A DNA stretch of 64,000 nucleotides from Rouxiella badensis (GCA_026967495.1 CP114060.1:2542001-2606000), one strand, 5' to 3'; shown: positions 1 to 9,788, numbered from the stretch's first letter. The notes: generated by a model from the sequence alone, not told the origin. Translations and numbers: made by a program.

Positions 1-57
1 CGCGTCCGTTGACCTTTACGTAGGTTTCATCGAGATGCCATGAGCCAGAAGCGGACT
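1..57 (-). mobile_element. Transposase fragment, IS6/IS26-like DDE domain
   Basis: On the minus strand the first ~50 bases translate to a stretch containing WHLDETYVKVNGR. This resembles the block around the first catalytic Asp of IS6-family DDE transposases. The frame closes at a TAG near position 57, so the N-terminal half is missing here. The C-terminal part would lie off the left edge of the window. No terminal inverted repeat is visible. Most likely a truncated insertion sequence that forms the left border of the AT-richer block at 0.1-2 kb. The family assignment rests on a short motif only. Confidence 0.5.
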
Positions 58-136
58 AAGGTAGTACCGTATTTACATAAAGAGTATTGTTTAAAATCAA
101 TCGATTTGATGAGTTAACTTCTCAAGGATTAAAATA

Positions 137-628
137 ATGCCACTGCCGGAAAGAATGAGACCAGGCAAAGTCAGTAGTAATAAAATTAATGAACTTTCAA
201 AAAGTGCTGAAATGATACTTTCTAAAATTGATGGAGGCTCTGTTCAAGAAGATCCCATATTAGTAACCATGATGGGCGAATGGAACAACCAGGTTGTATA
301 TCCCTATACTTTTTCTGATTTCAGAGATTTTTCCTCCTGGACCCGTGCCAGGGAATTTACCAGGATGGCCTTTAATCTGGAGAGGTTTTACCCAGACTAT
401 ACCTGGAGCGAATTGATTCAAACAATCAAATTTATATGTGACTCCGAGGGCAAAGAATCCGAACAAAACTTTGCTCTTTCATTACTTGAGAGGAATTTTA
501 ACGGTAATCCATCTGATCTTATTTTTTGGCCAGATAGTTGGTTCCAGAATCCTGAGATGTTACATGTTGATCTCAGTGTTGACGAGATTGCTGGGTACTT
601 GATGGCTATACATCAAAATGACGAGTAA
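137..628 (+). CDS. Hypothetical protein, possible immunity protein
   Basis: 163-residue acidic soluble protein with no signal peptide or membrane segment. The start follows AAGGATT. I do not recognise it firmly. Its small size, acidity, abundant aromatic residues and ending (PDSWFQNPEMLHVDLSVDE) recall single-domain immunity proteins of contact-dependent or polymorphic toxin systems. No toxin gene is adjacent inside the window, and a transposase scrap lies just upstream, so it could be an orphan immunity gene left by rearrangement. Base composition is AT-richer than most of the window. The gene itself is likely real; the function is a guess. Confidence 0.6.
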   Translation: MPLPERMRPGKVSSNKINELSKSAEMILSKIDGGSVQEDPILVTMMGEWNNQVVYPYTFSDFRDFSSWTRAREFTRMAFNLERFYPDYTWSELIQTIKFICDSEGKESEQNFALSLLERNFNGNPSDLIFWPDSWFQNPEMLHVDLSVDEIAGYLMAIHQNDE

Positions 629-812
629 GAGCCGACGTCCGCTCCTCGCTCACAGCAGCCCTTGTGCGTTGCCTTGGGCCGCTTTTTGCAAAAAGTGGAC
701 GTTGCTATCACCTCAATGTATTAATCATTGGATGCAAATCATACCTAAGGTTAGAAAATGAGTCGTACTAACAATGCCATTAGCAACCTCACATCAACTT
801 TCAATCCGACGG

Positions 813-1448
813 TTATCTTGTATATCCGTACAAATTAATCCGGCCAGACAAATATTCACCTAAATAGACTTCACTAATTTTATTGAAGCCTTGCTCTGCG
901 ATTTTAGATTCTAACCACTCTCTGTCTTTATTAATTATCTCAAGCAAGTCATGGTTTGCTAATCCATCCACTATTATCGGATAACGAATGTTCTCATCGC
1001 CACTTTGAATAATAGTTAACTGCCCATTTTGCTCAAGCACTACGCGCTTGAGTTGTTCAACTTCATATATACCGTTAGCTCTTAATTTAAACATTAAATC
1101 ATGGGCCGAAACGCCATTCCTTAAACACTCTTTAACATCTACACTGCCGTTGTGCACTAATGTAATCGGTTTCCCATCAATAATATGCTTAAGAAAACGG
1201 TTATTTTCCTTTAAAAACTTGAGAATGAAAACCAGCAATGTCCAGATGATTAACACCAGTACAAATTGCAGCACAGTTATCGATTCATTATAGATAACGC
1301 CACCGATAATTCCGCCTAATACGTAGTTTTGAACCTGATCCATTGCAGAGGATGGGGCTAAGTTTCCTTTCCCCATCAGATTTATTTGTACAATCAGGCA
1401 AAGTATTCCTAGCCCTAATTTTATTATTATCGGTGTATAGATAGGCAT
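813..1448 (-). CDS. DUF421 domain membrane protein (YetF/YcaP type)
   Basis: 211 residues. The first ~80 are hydrophobic and form about three membrane segments. They are followed by a cytoplasmic domain with the DUF421 pattern KPITLVHNGSVD and a DLMFKLRANGI segment. Length and layout match the YetF/YcaP family, whose biochemical role is unknown. It lies 11 bp downstream of a DUF3290 gene, a pairing commonly seen for this family, so the two are probably cotranscribed and may form one membrane complex. The pair is AT-rich compared with the catabolic genes further right. Confidence 0.85.
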   Translation of the reverse strand: MPIYTPIIIKLGLGILCLIVQINLMGKGNLAPSSAMDQVQNYVLGGIIGGVIYNESITVLQFVLVLIIWTLLVFILKFLKENNRFLKHIIDGKPITLVHNGSVDVKECLRNGVSAHDLMFKLRANGIYEVEQLKRVVLEQNGQLTIIQSGDENIRYPIIVDGLANHDLLEIINKDREWLESKIAEQGFNKISEVYLGEYLSGRINLYGYTR

Positions 1449-1459
1449 GTAGTCCCTCG

Positions 1460-1903
1460 TTATTTTATAATGGTAATGTCCGGGTTAATTAACCCGATCC
1501 TGACTAAGCTGTAAGTGTTTTGATCTGCGCTTAAATTTACGCGATAATAGTTATCATTAATCTTAACAATCACACCATCAGATAATTGCACTGAACTGGA
1601 AAGGATAGCATCAACCCCTACATTCTTTTCCCTGGCGAGGAGTTTTACAAAATTAACCATTTGCGATGATTGAGAGTGTATATTTTCACTATTTGCGTAG
1701 TCTGAGTATTGAACGCCGGAAATAAACAGCAAAAACAAGAAGGCGATAATCGTTAAGTCTCGATATTTAGTCTGTAGACGATGACGCATATACAGGCTGA
1801 ATACGACAACTAAAACAAACAGAGTGCTAAAAATAATCGCATACTTGAAGTAATCATTTAAATTAGACTGCGTTTGCAGGTAGTTTATACCATAAAAATT
1901 CAT
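1460..1903 (-). CDS. DUF3290 domain protein
   Basis: 147 residues. Two hydrophobic segments (about residues 18-40 and 48-65) are followed by a ~75-residue extracytoplasmic or cytoplasmic domain that starts near YSDYANSENIHSQSSQMVNF. This matches DUF3290 proteins, which are normally encoded next to DUF421 proteins as here. It is the first gene of a two-gene minus-strand operon. A candidate sigma-70 promoter lies about 35-60 bp upstream. Molecular function is unknown. Confidence 0.8.
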   Translation of the reverse strand: MNFYGINYLQTQSNLNDYFKYAIIFSTLFVLVVVFSLYMRHRLQTKYRDLTIIAFLFLLFISGVQYSDYANSENIHSQSSQMVNFVKLLAREKNVGVDAILSSSVQLSDGVIVKINDNYYRVNLSADQNTYSLVRIGLINPDITIIK

Positions 1904-1936
1904 GTAGTAATCATCTTGGTTGTTAAGGCTCTATTT

Positions 1937-1963
1937 TTTATAATTATAGTCAAGTATTGTCAA
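1937..1963 (-). promoter_or_regulatory. Candidate sigma-70 promoter of the DUF3290-DUF421 pair
   Basis: On the minus strand TTGACA (1958-1963) is followed after 15 bp by TATAAA (1937-1942). A TAAAAA at 17 bp spacing is an alternative. It lies 34 bp upstream of the DUF3290 start in very AT-rich DNA, so chance matches are possible. Confidence 0.4.
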
Positions 1964-2145
1964 TTATCTTTCTCATTTTCAATCTTTTAACAACCGTACA
2001 GAAACTGTTCTCGATTGATGAGTAAAGCCCCACGTGAATAATGTTTACGCCGGTAACTCGTCGCTAATGTATTATTGGTCGGTAAGTCTACTTCGGACAG
2101 TACGAGCTCCGGCGTCATTGTAGCGCCAGCTTTCATTGTCCCACA

Positions 2146-3143
2146 CTACTTGACTAAAAATCCGTTTCTAAAAGGGTCGCGTGGGTCGATGAGCCATTTA
2201 CAGAATCCATATAGATAAGCATTGCCCGATATCTCGGGGATGATTGCCGGAAAATCCCCGACCGTTGTTTCACCGATGACCCTTCCTCGAAAGACAGAAC
2301 CTATTATTGACTCATTGACCAATATTTCGTCTCGTTGAAGCTCACCCCGTAGAAACAGCTGGGCGACTCTCCCGGCAGTCCCCGTTCCTGTAGGAGAACG
2401 GTCTACCTCACGGTCAGCAAAAATACAGCAGTTTGCCTGAGACGATCCGGCATGCCTGGGACTCACCATCAATCACTGTCCCATAGATTACGCCTTCCTC
2501 AGCGGAGTCAGGATGTTTAACCAAGAAGTTAGTATTTGCGGCATGGGTGACTTCGGCACCAAATTGCGTGAGAGCGTCAATTGAGGATTCACGTATTGGT
2601 AATCCATGCGATTTGCCGCGAGTATAAAAATAGAATACCCCCCGTAAACGATATCGCCGATGACGTCCCCGAAGGTGGGCGTGCTGACTTTTACGTCGCG
2701 ATGATAAATAAAAGACGGCGCATTAATAAAACGGACACCATTGGCATGATTGCCATCCCAATTGACGAAAGCCTCTATGACACCGCAGGGCGCATCAATA
2801 CCAACACGTGTTTCCGGTAAGGTCCGTTCAACCCAACCTAGCTCTACGGCCGCGGTCGCTAATGCGATAATCCCATGACCACAGAGGTCGCTATATCCCT
2901 CGTTATGGATAAAGATTATCCCAATGTCAGCGCCGGGGAGACCGCCTGCGTAAGATAGCCCCCGTACATATCTGCATGTCCGCGAGGTTCGAATATTAAT
3001 GCCTGGCGAATATCATCAGCATATTGGCGAAACCATGTTCTGCGTTCTGCAATGCTGTCACCCTGTGCTTCCGGTAAGCCTGAAATAACGATACGAAAAG
3101 GCTCTCCAGCCGTGTGGACTTCAACCGTTTCAAGCGTAAGCAT
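2146..3143 (-). pseudogene. Trans-3-hydroxy-L-proline dehydratase-like (proline racemase family), frame broken three times
   Basis: Joining three frames gives a full ~330-residue proline racemase family protein. It begins MLTLETVEVHTAGEPFRIV, continues EPRGHADMYGG and HNEGYSDLCGHGIIA, and ends with DRSPTGTGTAGRVA. The first catalytic Cys is present (LCGHG). The second position is Thr (DRSPTGTG), as in trans-3-hydroxy-L-proline dehydratases, not Cys as in racemases and epimerases. Frame changes lie at the GGGG run 2935-2938, the C6 run 2638-2643 and GGGACTC 2458-2464. Two look like lost homopolymer bases and one like an added base, so the gene may be intact in the cell. No proline-catabolic neighbour is present. 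Confidence 0.75.
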
Positions 3144-3315
3144 TTTATTGATATAACTCCATGTATTAAAGGAGTTAATTTAGAGGTTGTTTATTATTAT
3201 CGCAACGTTACTACCGTTCTAAAATTTGGACGACTTGATGTCGGCAGGCGAGTTATTAAACCCTGAGGCAAAGCACAGTAATCCCTTCCCACTCACCCCC
3301 AGTTTAAGCAGAAAG

Positions 3316-4014
3316 TCAGAACGGGCTGGCTTGATGAGCTTTTATACGCTCGCCGCTGATGGGATGAATAAAATGCAGCTCGCTGGCGTGCAGCATCAGG
3401 CGAGGAGTCTGTTCGGTACCGGGCAGCAGGAGACCGCCATACAGGTCACAGCCCAAAATAGGGTGGCCCAGGTGCTGACAGTGGATGCGCAGCTGATGGG
3501 TGCGTCCGGTTTCCGGAGTCAGCTGGACCCGCGTCAATGGCAGTAATCTCCCGTCTTCCAGCGCATGATAAAAGCGTTCAACCACCCGATAACCGGAGCG
3601 AGCAGGCTTGCCATTTAGGGCGCAAATCGACATCAGCGGAAACAGCGCCGGGTCTTTAGCAATCGCCGCGTCAATGATCCCTTCGTTGTGAGCCAGATGT
3701 CCGCAGAGTAATGCGCTGTAGGTTTTGGTCACCGTGCGCTCGCTGAACTGCTGGCAAAGTGCGGCATTGATAGCCTTATTGCGGGCAATCACCATCAGTC
3801 CAGACGTCCCGAAGTCGAGGCGGTGGATCAGGGTGCAGCCGGGAAATAGCTCTACCAGCCGATAATGCACTGAATCCAGATTTTGCGGATTTTTCCCCGA
3901 GAGGCTGAGCAGCCCTGTGGGCTTATTGATGAGTACTAAGTGATCGTCCTGATAGAGAATCTCAATCTTGTCATGGCAAGGCGGGGCAATAAAAGTATCG
4001 ATTATCTTGGACAT
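3316..4014 (-). CDS. RluA-family RNA pseudouridine synthase
   Basis: 232 residues, close to E. coli RluA (219). Features: ILYQDDHLVLINKPTGLLS near the N-terminus; catalytic-Asp motif HRLDFGTSGLMV (usually HRLD-x-x-TSG); PETGRTHQLRIHCQHLGHPI; and RLMLHASEL near the C-terminus. It isomerises specific uridines in rRNA or tRNA, but the target base cannot be told from sequence. It stands alone. The upstream DNA toward 4150 carries a hairpin terminator on the other strand. It may be RluA itself or a paralogue. Confidence 0.85.
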   Translation of the reverse strand: MSKIIDTFIAPPCHDKIEILYQDDHLVLINKPTGLLSLSGKNPQNLDSVHYRLVELFPGCTLIHRLDFGTSGLMVIARNKAINAALCQQFSERTVTKTYSALLCGHLAHNEGIIDAAIAKDPALFPLMSICALNGKPARSGYRVVERFYHALEDGRLLPLTRVQLTPETGRTHQLRIHCQHLGHPILGCDLYGGLLLPGTEQTPRLMLHASELHFIHPISGERIKAHQASPF

Positions 4015-4156
4015 CAGGCTACCGGGATGAAGAGCGGGAGCGGATGATAGCGAATTTTATACTCACTGGCGAGCCGAGCATATGAATACAGAGTCGGCCT
4101 GGGGTAGGTAATGTTGTGACCCGTTCTGATATCGGTTGATACTTTCTCTTTATCCT

Positions 4157-4187
4157 AACGCCTGATCAATTACATCAGGCGTTTTGT
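4157..4187 (+). terminator. Rho-independent terminator with no obvious gene in front
   Basis: Stem AACGCCTGAT / ATCAGGCGTT around a 7-nt loop, followed by TTTTG on the plus strand. No plus-strand gene ends just before it; the preceding ~150 bp are non-coding. It may end a small RNA, or stop antisense transcription between the two minus-strand genes. Confidence 0.6.
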
Positions 4188-4256
4188 ATTTAAGCGACAG
4201 ATGCTGTGGCTTCTCGCTACAGATTGCGATTGATTGCGCATCCCGCCGTTAATCAG

Positions 4257-5770
4257 TTAACCCTCCGATTTAAGGCTTTCCGCGCGCCCGACAATCCCAA
4301 ACTGAATCAAACACGCTCTGAGCACGCCGAACGCATCCTGGCACTGCCTTTCATCCACGCAGGCATAACCCAGCAGCAGTCCTCGTCGCTCTTGCAGATG
4401 CATATAATATTGCGACAGGGGCCGCACTTTTACGCCACGCTGCAACGCCAGAGCGGCAACCGCCACATCGTCACAGCCGGTAGGGAGATTGATCACCAGG
4501 TGCAAACCCGCTTCGTGATTCACCTGAGGCATAAAATCCTTGCCTAAGTAGCGTTCAATCAAGTTGGCCAAAAAGCGCCGTCGCTGGCTGTAGAGTTTAC
4601 GCATACGGCGAATATGCGCCACGTAATGCCCTTTTAGAATAAATTCCGCCAGCGCACGCTGCACCAGCAGATGCCCACCACGGTAGAGCTCAGCCGCTGC
4701 CACACGGAGCGGCTGCGCTAATGCTTTTGGTACCACCAGATAACCGAGGCGCAGTGCCGGATAGAGTGTTTTACTGAAGGTGCCCATGTAAATGACCGGC
4801 GCATCAGGCTCAAAACCTTGCAGCGATGGAAAGGGTTGACCGGCAAAGCGAAATTCACTGTCATAGTCATCTTCCACTAGCCAGGTTTTATGTTTGCGCG
4901 CCAAATCCAGGAGCTGTTTTCGCCGTTCAAGACTGAGATGTACGCCAAGTGGATATTGATGTGACGGGGTGATAAAAACCATTTTTGGCACAGGAGTTCG
5001 CGGCGGCAGGTCAGGGATAATGCCCTGTTCATCCACTGACATGGCCTGAATTTTTAGCCCGTTGATGCGCAATAGGTTACGTGTTCCCCAATAACCCGGT
5101 TCTTCGATCCACGCCAGATCCCCGGATCGCACAGCACACGGGTCACCAAATCCACGGCCTGATGAATTCCCTCGGTGATAATTATTTGGTCGGCATCGGC
5201 CCGTACTGAACGCGAAACGCTGAGATACTCCGCCAACGCCTGACGCAAATACGTGCAGCCCCCATTGCTACTGTAGATAAGCCTGTCTATATCGGGTTCT
5301 TTGTTAAGCCGCGCTTGAATTTGGCTAAAAAGTTTATGTGGAAATTGGGTGACATCGGGTGCGCCTGGCACAAAGGCACCCCACTGATACGGCGAGGCGT
5401 TTGCATGTCCCAACAAGGACGAGCCGCGCTTGGAGATGGCCGCGCTTTTGGCGACGAGGGGCAGGCTGAGAGCGTCGTTACGCGGACTATTTAAACACCT
5501 TTCCGGCAGCGTTTCGGCTACCCAGGTGCCGCTACCGGTTCGCGCCGTGACGTAACCCTGTGACATCAAATTGTCATAGACGTTAAGGACGGTATTGCGA
5601 GAAACCGACAGTTCGCGCGCTAAATCCCGCGTAGCCGGTAATCGCGTGGCACGTGGAAATATTCCCTCCACAATCGCAGCCTGCATACACGCCAACAGGC
5701 GCTGTTGCAGCGTCCCTTCCGGCAAACACCGCAAACGCTCTAATACATGATCGGCGTACAAACTCCGCAA
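4257..5770 (-). CDS. gabR: MocR/GabR-type PLP-dependent transcriptional regulator (frameshifted)
   Basis: About 500 residues after repair. The N-terminal GntR winged helix includes LPATRDLARELSVSRNTVL. A fold-type I aminotransferase domain follows, with EEPGYWG, FITPSHQYPLGV, DDYDSEF and the PLP-lysine segment GTFSKTLYPALRLGY. The frame breaks at CCCC 5120-5123: one extra base restores LCDPGDLAWIEEPG, so a sequencing error is likely. Start is probably TTG at 5770. It is divergent from gabT across ~110 bp, the classic GabR arrangement, so it probably controls gabT and the permease using GABA and PLP as effectors (inference). Confidence 0.8.
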
Positions 5771-5878
5771 TTGGATCCCCCTTTTCTATAGAAGTGGCTC
5801 TGGCAACAAACCTTGGCACAGGGATAAATAAGCGTGTTTGTCGTGATTTGTAAAGACTCTTATTGCTAAGGAAAAGTT

Positions 5879-7142
5879 ATGGAAGGTAAAAACGGTCAAT
5901 TGCAACAACGCAAAGATGATGCACTCCCACGCGGCACCGGAAATCTTTGCCAGTGGTATGTCGAGCAGGCAGAGAACGCGACGCTGCGTGACGTTGAGGG
6001 CAATACCTGGATTGACTTCGCGGGCGGTATCGCGGTGCTGAACACCGGCCATCGCCACCCGCGCATCGTTAAGGCGATTGTCGATCAGTTAGAAAAATTT
6101 ACCCATACTGCGTTTCAGGTCACGCCTTATGAGAGCTATGTTGCGTTGGCAGAACGCATTAACAGTGTGGTGCCAATTGCCGGTAAAGCTAAAACCGCCT
6201 TCTTCTCGACCGGTGCCGAAGCGGTAGAGAATGCCGTCAAAGTGGCACGCGCAGCAACGCGCCGTCACGGCATTATTACCTTTGGCAACGCCTTCCACGG
6301 CCGCACCTTCATGACCATGGCAATGACCGGCAAAGTAGCGCCGTATAAACGCGACTTTGGTCCGATGCCTGCCTCGGTGTGGCATGCACGTTATCCGAAC
6401 CCGATAACCGGTATCAGCGTTGAAGACGCACTTGCCAGCCTGCACGATATCTTTACCCAGGATATTGCACCACAGGACGTAGCCGCGATTGTGCTGGAGC
6501 CGGTGCAGGGCGAGGGTGGCTTCCACATTGCCCCGCCTGAGTTCCTGACTCGCCTGCGTAATCTGGCCGATGAGCACGGTATTCTGCTGATTGCCGACGA
6601 AGTGCAAACGGGCTTCGCTCGCACCGGAAAACTCTTTGCGATGGACCATTACGATGTCAAACCTGACCTGATAACCATGGCAAAAAGCCTCGCAGGGGGC
6701 ATGCCGCTGTCGGCGGTAAGCGGTCGCGCAGAAATAATGGACGCGCCGGGTCCCGGCGGCCTTGGAGGCACTTACGCCGGAAACCCGCTGGCAATTGCGG
6801 CGGCGCATGCGGTGCTTGATGTTATTGCCGAAGAGCAGCTTTGTGCACGTTCGGTACGACTCGGATCTCAGTTGGTCGATTTCCTGAGCAGTGCGCGTGC
6901 CAACTGCTCGGCCATCACCGATATCCGCGCGTTGGGACTCGATGGTCGCCGTGGAGTTTTCACAGGCGCAAACGGCTCAGGCGATTCAGCAACAGGCAAT
7001 GGCGCGTGGTTTATTGCTGTTGACCTGTGGTCCGCAGGGCAACGTGATTCGCTTCCTCTATCCGCTAACCATTCCTGATGCGCAGTTCAGCAAGGCGCTG
7101 GACATCCTCAGCGGCATATTGAAGCCATATCAGGATTCATAG
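5879..7142 (+). CDS. gabT: 4-aminobutyrate aminotransferase (frameshifted)
   Basis: About 420 residues after repair, matching E. coli GabT. It transfers the amino group of GABA to 2-oxoglutarate, giving succinate semialdehyde. Motifs: FFSTGAEAVENAVKVAR, AFHGRTFMTMAMTGK, EPVQGEGGF, ADEVQTGFARTG and the PLP-lysine segment MAKSLAGGMPLSAV. The C-terminus (LLLLTCGPQGNVIRFLYPL) is in another frame. The switch is at GGGACTC 6934-6940, where GGGCTC would read ALGSMVA as in GabT. The frame is probably intact in vivo. It follows a GabR-like regulator and precedes a permease gene. No gabD is present in the window. Confidence 0.85.
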
Positions 7143-7243
7143 GCATTCCTCAACTAACCCAGCCCGCACTGCGGTCTGGGCTAATCATCTGCTGCTGCCG
7201 GGCTGTACAGAGCACAACCCGAGAGACAATCTGGAGAATAACA

Positions 7244-8638
7244 ATGAGTTCACAGAATGCCGATGTGCTGGCGCAAGGCCTCAAGCCGCGTCATGTACGG
7301 ATGTTATCTATTGCCGGTGTGATTGGTGCCGGACTGTTTGTCGGCTCCGGCCATGCGATCGCCGAAGCAGGCCCGGCCGTGTTACTGGCTTACATCGCGG
7401 CCGGCGCACTGGTGGTATTGATTATGCGTATGTTGGCTGAAATGGCGATTGCCTCACCCGACTCCGGATCCTTCTCCTCCTACGCCGACAAATCGCTGGG
7501 ACGCTGGGCCGGTTTCACTATTGGCTGGCTCTACTGGTGGTTCTGGGTGTTGGTTATTCCGCTAGAGGCCAACGCCGCAGGCACTATCTTGCACGGCTGG
7601 TTCCCGCAGGTTGCAATCTGGGAATACACGCTGGCGATCACCACATTCCTGACGGTGACTAACCTGTTTAGCGTGAAGAACTACGGTGAATTTGAGTTTT
7701 GGTTTGCACTACTGAAAGTGGTTGCCATTATCGCTTTCCTGATTGCCGGCAGTCTGGCGATATTTGGACTCATGCCGGGCAGCAGTACGCAGGGTATTTC
7801 AAATCTTTATGCGACCCACGGCTTTATGCCTAACGGCATTAGTGCGGTACTGGCAGCCATTCTAACGACCATGTTCTCATTTATGGGAACCGAAATTGTT
7901 ACCATCGCCGCCGCAGAATCGCGTGAGCCGAAAAAGCAGATTACCCAAGCCACCAACTCGGTTATCTGGCGTATCTCGTTGTTCTATCTGCTGTCGATTT
8001 TCATTGTGGTTGCGCTGGTCCCCTGGAATACGCCGTCGCTGATGAAAGCCGGTTCATACCAAACAGCGATGGAAATGATGAATGTTCCGTATGCGCGCCA
8101 AATCGTCGATGTGGTGGTGCTGGTAGCCGTTTGTAGCTGCCTTAACTCCGCACTCTACACCGCATCACGCATGCTTTATTCGCTGTCACGTCGTCAGGAT
8201 GCACCCGCTGCTGCTTCTCGCACCACGCGCAGTGGTACCCCGTGGGTTGCCGTTATTGCCTCCACGGCAGCCGCGTTCATTGCGGTGATTTGCAACTATC
8301 TGGCACCCGCAGCGGTCTTTGAATTCCTGCTGGCAAGTTCAGGCGCCATTGCTTTACTGGTCTATCTGGTGATTGCCGCCTCACATTTGGTGTTGCGTAA
8401 AAAACGCGAGGCGCGCGGTGAAACACTCAGTTACCGCATGTGGCTATTCCCTGGATTAACCTGGGCAACCATGGTGTTCATCGTCGGAATACTCATCTCC
8501 ATGCTGTTCAACCCACAACACCGTAGTGAAATCATCGCGACCGGCCTGTTAACGCTCGCCGTACTGGTCACCAGTCGTATTGTGCATCACAAACGCTCTA
8601 TGGGTAAAAACGAGGAAACTTTGGCGCTGCGTTCGTAA
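7244..8638 (+). CDS. gabP: GABA/amino acid permease, APC family
   Basis: 464 residues with about 12 hydrophobic helices. The start shows the APC signature LKPRHVRMLSIAGVIGAGLF; GTEIVTIAAAESREPKK lies near the middle, as in GabP/AnsP-type proton symporters. It sits in the inner membrane and very likely imports GABA or a related amino acid for gabT, 102 bp upstream and on the same strand. The substrate is inferred from context. ATG follows GGAGAATAAC, a good ribosome site. Confidence 0.8.
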   Translation: MSSQNADVLAQGLKPRHVRMLSIAGVIGAGLFVGSGHAIAEAGPAVLLAYIAAGALVVLIMRMLAEMAIASPDSGSFSSYADKSLGRWAGFTIGWLYWWFWVLVIPLEANAAGTILHGWFPQVAIWEYTLAITTFLTVTNLFSVKNYGEFEFWFALLKVVAIIAFLIAGSLAIFGLMPGSSTQGISNLYATHGFMPNGISAVLAAILTTMFSFMGTEIVTIAAAESREPKKQITQATNSVIWRISLFYLLSIFIVVALVPWNTPSLMKAGSYQTAMEMMNVPYARQIVDVVVLVAVCSCLNSALYTASRMLYSLSRRQDAPAAASRTTRSGTPWVAVIASTAAAFIAVICNYLAPAAVFEFLLASSGAIALLVYLVIAASHLVLRKKREARGETLSYRMWLFPGLTWATMVFIVGILISMLFNPQHRSEIIATGLLTLAVLVTSRIVHHKRSMGKNEETLALRS

Positions 8639-8661
8639 CGCGGGATATTTCGGGCAAGGAT

Positions 8662-8678
8662 GCCTAAAGTTTTTAGGC
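8662..8678 (+). terminator. Weak hairpin after the permease gene
   Basis: GCCTAAA / TTTAGGC with a 3-nt loop, 24 bp after the permease stop. There is no convincing T tract, so the terminator role is tentative. Confidence 0.35.
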
Positions 8679-8865
8679 GTATTGATGCGATGGTTGGGAT
8701 AACGCTGAGGAGAACTGCCGAGATTGATTAACAGGTATAGGTAGTGTGAAGCGGAAACTTTGCGAGAGAGAGGGATAACTGAAAATGCATCGGGAAGAGT
8801 TTTCACGCTAATTTGTTGAGTCTAAATGAGATAAAGACTCGCGAAGATGCATGAGAACATAAATA

Positions 8866-8941
8866 TGGCTCCTCTGACTGGACTCGAACCAGTGACATAC
8901 GGATTAACAGTCCGCCGTTCTACCGACTGAACTACAGAGGA
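8866..8941 (-). tRNA. asnT-like: tRNA-Asn (GTT)
   Basis: The 76-nt minus-strand sequence starts TCCTCTGTAGTTCAG and ends CAGAGGAGCCA. The acceptor stem pairs perfectly. The anticodon loop CTGTTAA gives anticodon GTT (Asn), and the TTCGAGTCC T-loop is present. CCA is encoded. A strong promoter lies just upstream (8960-8988). No integrase or duplicated 3' end was seen nearby. Confidence 0.97.
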
Positions 8942-8959
8942 ATCGTTTGAACGGGGCGA

Positions 8960-8988
8960 ATACTAACGGGGGTAGCCCGGCTTGTCAA
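8960..8988 (-). promoter_or_regulatory. tRNA-Asn promoter with GC-rich discriminator
   Basis: Minus strand: TTGACA (8983-8988), 17-bp spacer, TAGTAT (8960-8965), then the GC-rich TCGCCCC just before the expected start of transcription. This is the standard layout of a stable-RNA promoter under stringent control, about 19 bp upstream of the mature tRNA end. Confidence 0.8.
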
Positions 8989-9103
8989 AGGCCTTTCTTC
9001 ATAATTCGGTTTGAGTGCTGAAGAAATCGGCAAATCATCCACTTCCGCCCTGATTATTGAGAAAATCGGACAAACTTCTTACAGCCGGAACTCAGTAAGA
9101 GGC

Positions 9104-9664
9104 TTATCCCTGAATGCGTTTAGCCCAGGACGAAATCTCGTCGCCACTGCCAATATCGGCCTGCACCAATCCGTTAACCATAAAGGTTGGCGAAACGTGA
9201 ATGCCGTTTTGACGTGAGTATTTACTGTGCCATTTAATCACATTCTGCAACTCCGGACGCGCAAAGGCTTCACGGGCGTTGATGCCGCTGTAGCTCTCGA
9301 GGCGATTCAGAATGTCGTTCGGCGTGGCGTCCATGTTCGGTCCCGCGCAGTGATCGGTAAACTCAAACTCTTCACGATGGTCGGCCACGGCCTTTAACAC
9401 CGCTTTAGCCGCTTCCTTACCTTCCGGCAGGGTGGATGCCGCCAGAATGTAGCGAACGATCACCCCGGAATACAGGTGCCACGGCTGGGACTGCAAATGA
9501 ATTTTCAGCGTAACCTTGTCCTCGCCGACCTCCGCCAGCAGGGCATCGAACTTGTTGAAGGCACGTACCGAAAACGGGCAGGTGGGTTCCAGAAACACCT
9601 CGAAGACGTTCTTGCCGTGTCCCCAGACCAGCGGATCGGCTTGCAGTGGCTTGTCGTTACTCAT
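9104..9664 (-). CDS. DsbA-fold thioredoxin-like protein
   Basis: 186 residues, no signal peptide, so probably cytoplasmic. It has a thioredoxin-fold motif CPFS in FLEPTCPFSVRAF near residue 33, a variant CxxC site with only the first Cys. A helical insertion follows, and the cis-Pro segment is HVSPTFMVNGL. This resembles DsbA/FrnE-like or glutathione-transferase-kappa-like proteins of unknown substrate. Start: ATG at 9664 has GAGGA 7 nt upstream; the ATG at 9670 is too close to that site. It is a single gene downstream of a frameshifted amidohydrolase on the same strand. Confidence 0.75.
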   Translation of the reverse strand: MSNDKPLQADPLVWGHGKNVFEVFLEPTCPFSVRAFNKFDALLAEVGEDKVTLKIHLQSQPWHLYSGVIVRYILAASTLPEGKEAAKAVLKAVADHREEFEFTDHCAGPNMDATPNDILNRLESYSGINAREAFARPELQNVIKWHSKYSRQNGIHVSPTFMVNGLVQADIGSGDEISSWAKRIQG

Positions 9665-9788
9665 AGTCATATCCTCAATTCATCCGGTAAATTTTGAAAT
9701 ATTAACCTCGCCATCTTGGCAAATCCTGACCCAGAGACTCCAGCAAAGGCGCGCCGTTTAGCGGCAATTTTCCGTTACCAAAGGTGAC

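Noticed and set aside
682..695. Palindrome CTTTTTGCAAAAAG in the gap after the first gene
   Set aside because: AT-run palindromes arise by chance, and it lacks a GC stem or T tract typical of a terminator.
3226..3546. Plus-strand open frame overlapping the pseudouridine synthase gene
   Set aside because: Antisense to a conserved RluA-family gene and without recognisable features; the first ~80 bp are non-coding.
6089..6808. Minus-strand open frame opposite gabT
   Set aside because: Shadow of a conserved aminotransferase; no family features.
8866..8941. tRNA-Asn as the attachment site of an integrative element
   Set aside because: No integrase, no duplicated tRNA 3' end and no mobility genes were seen on either side.
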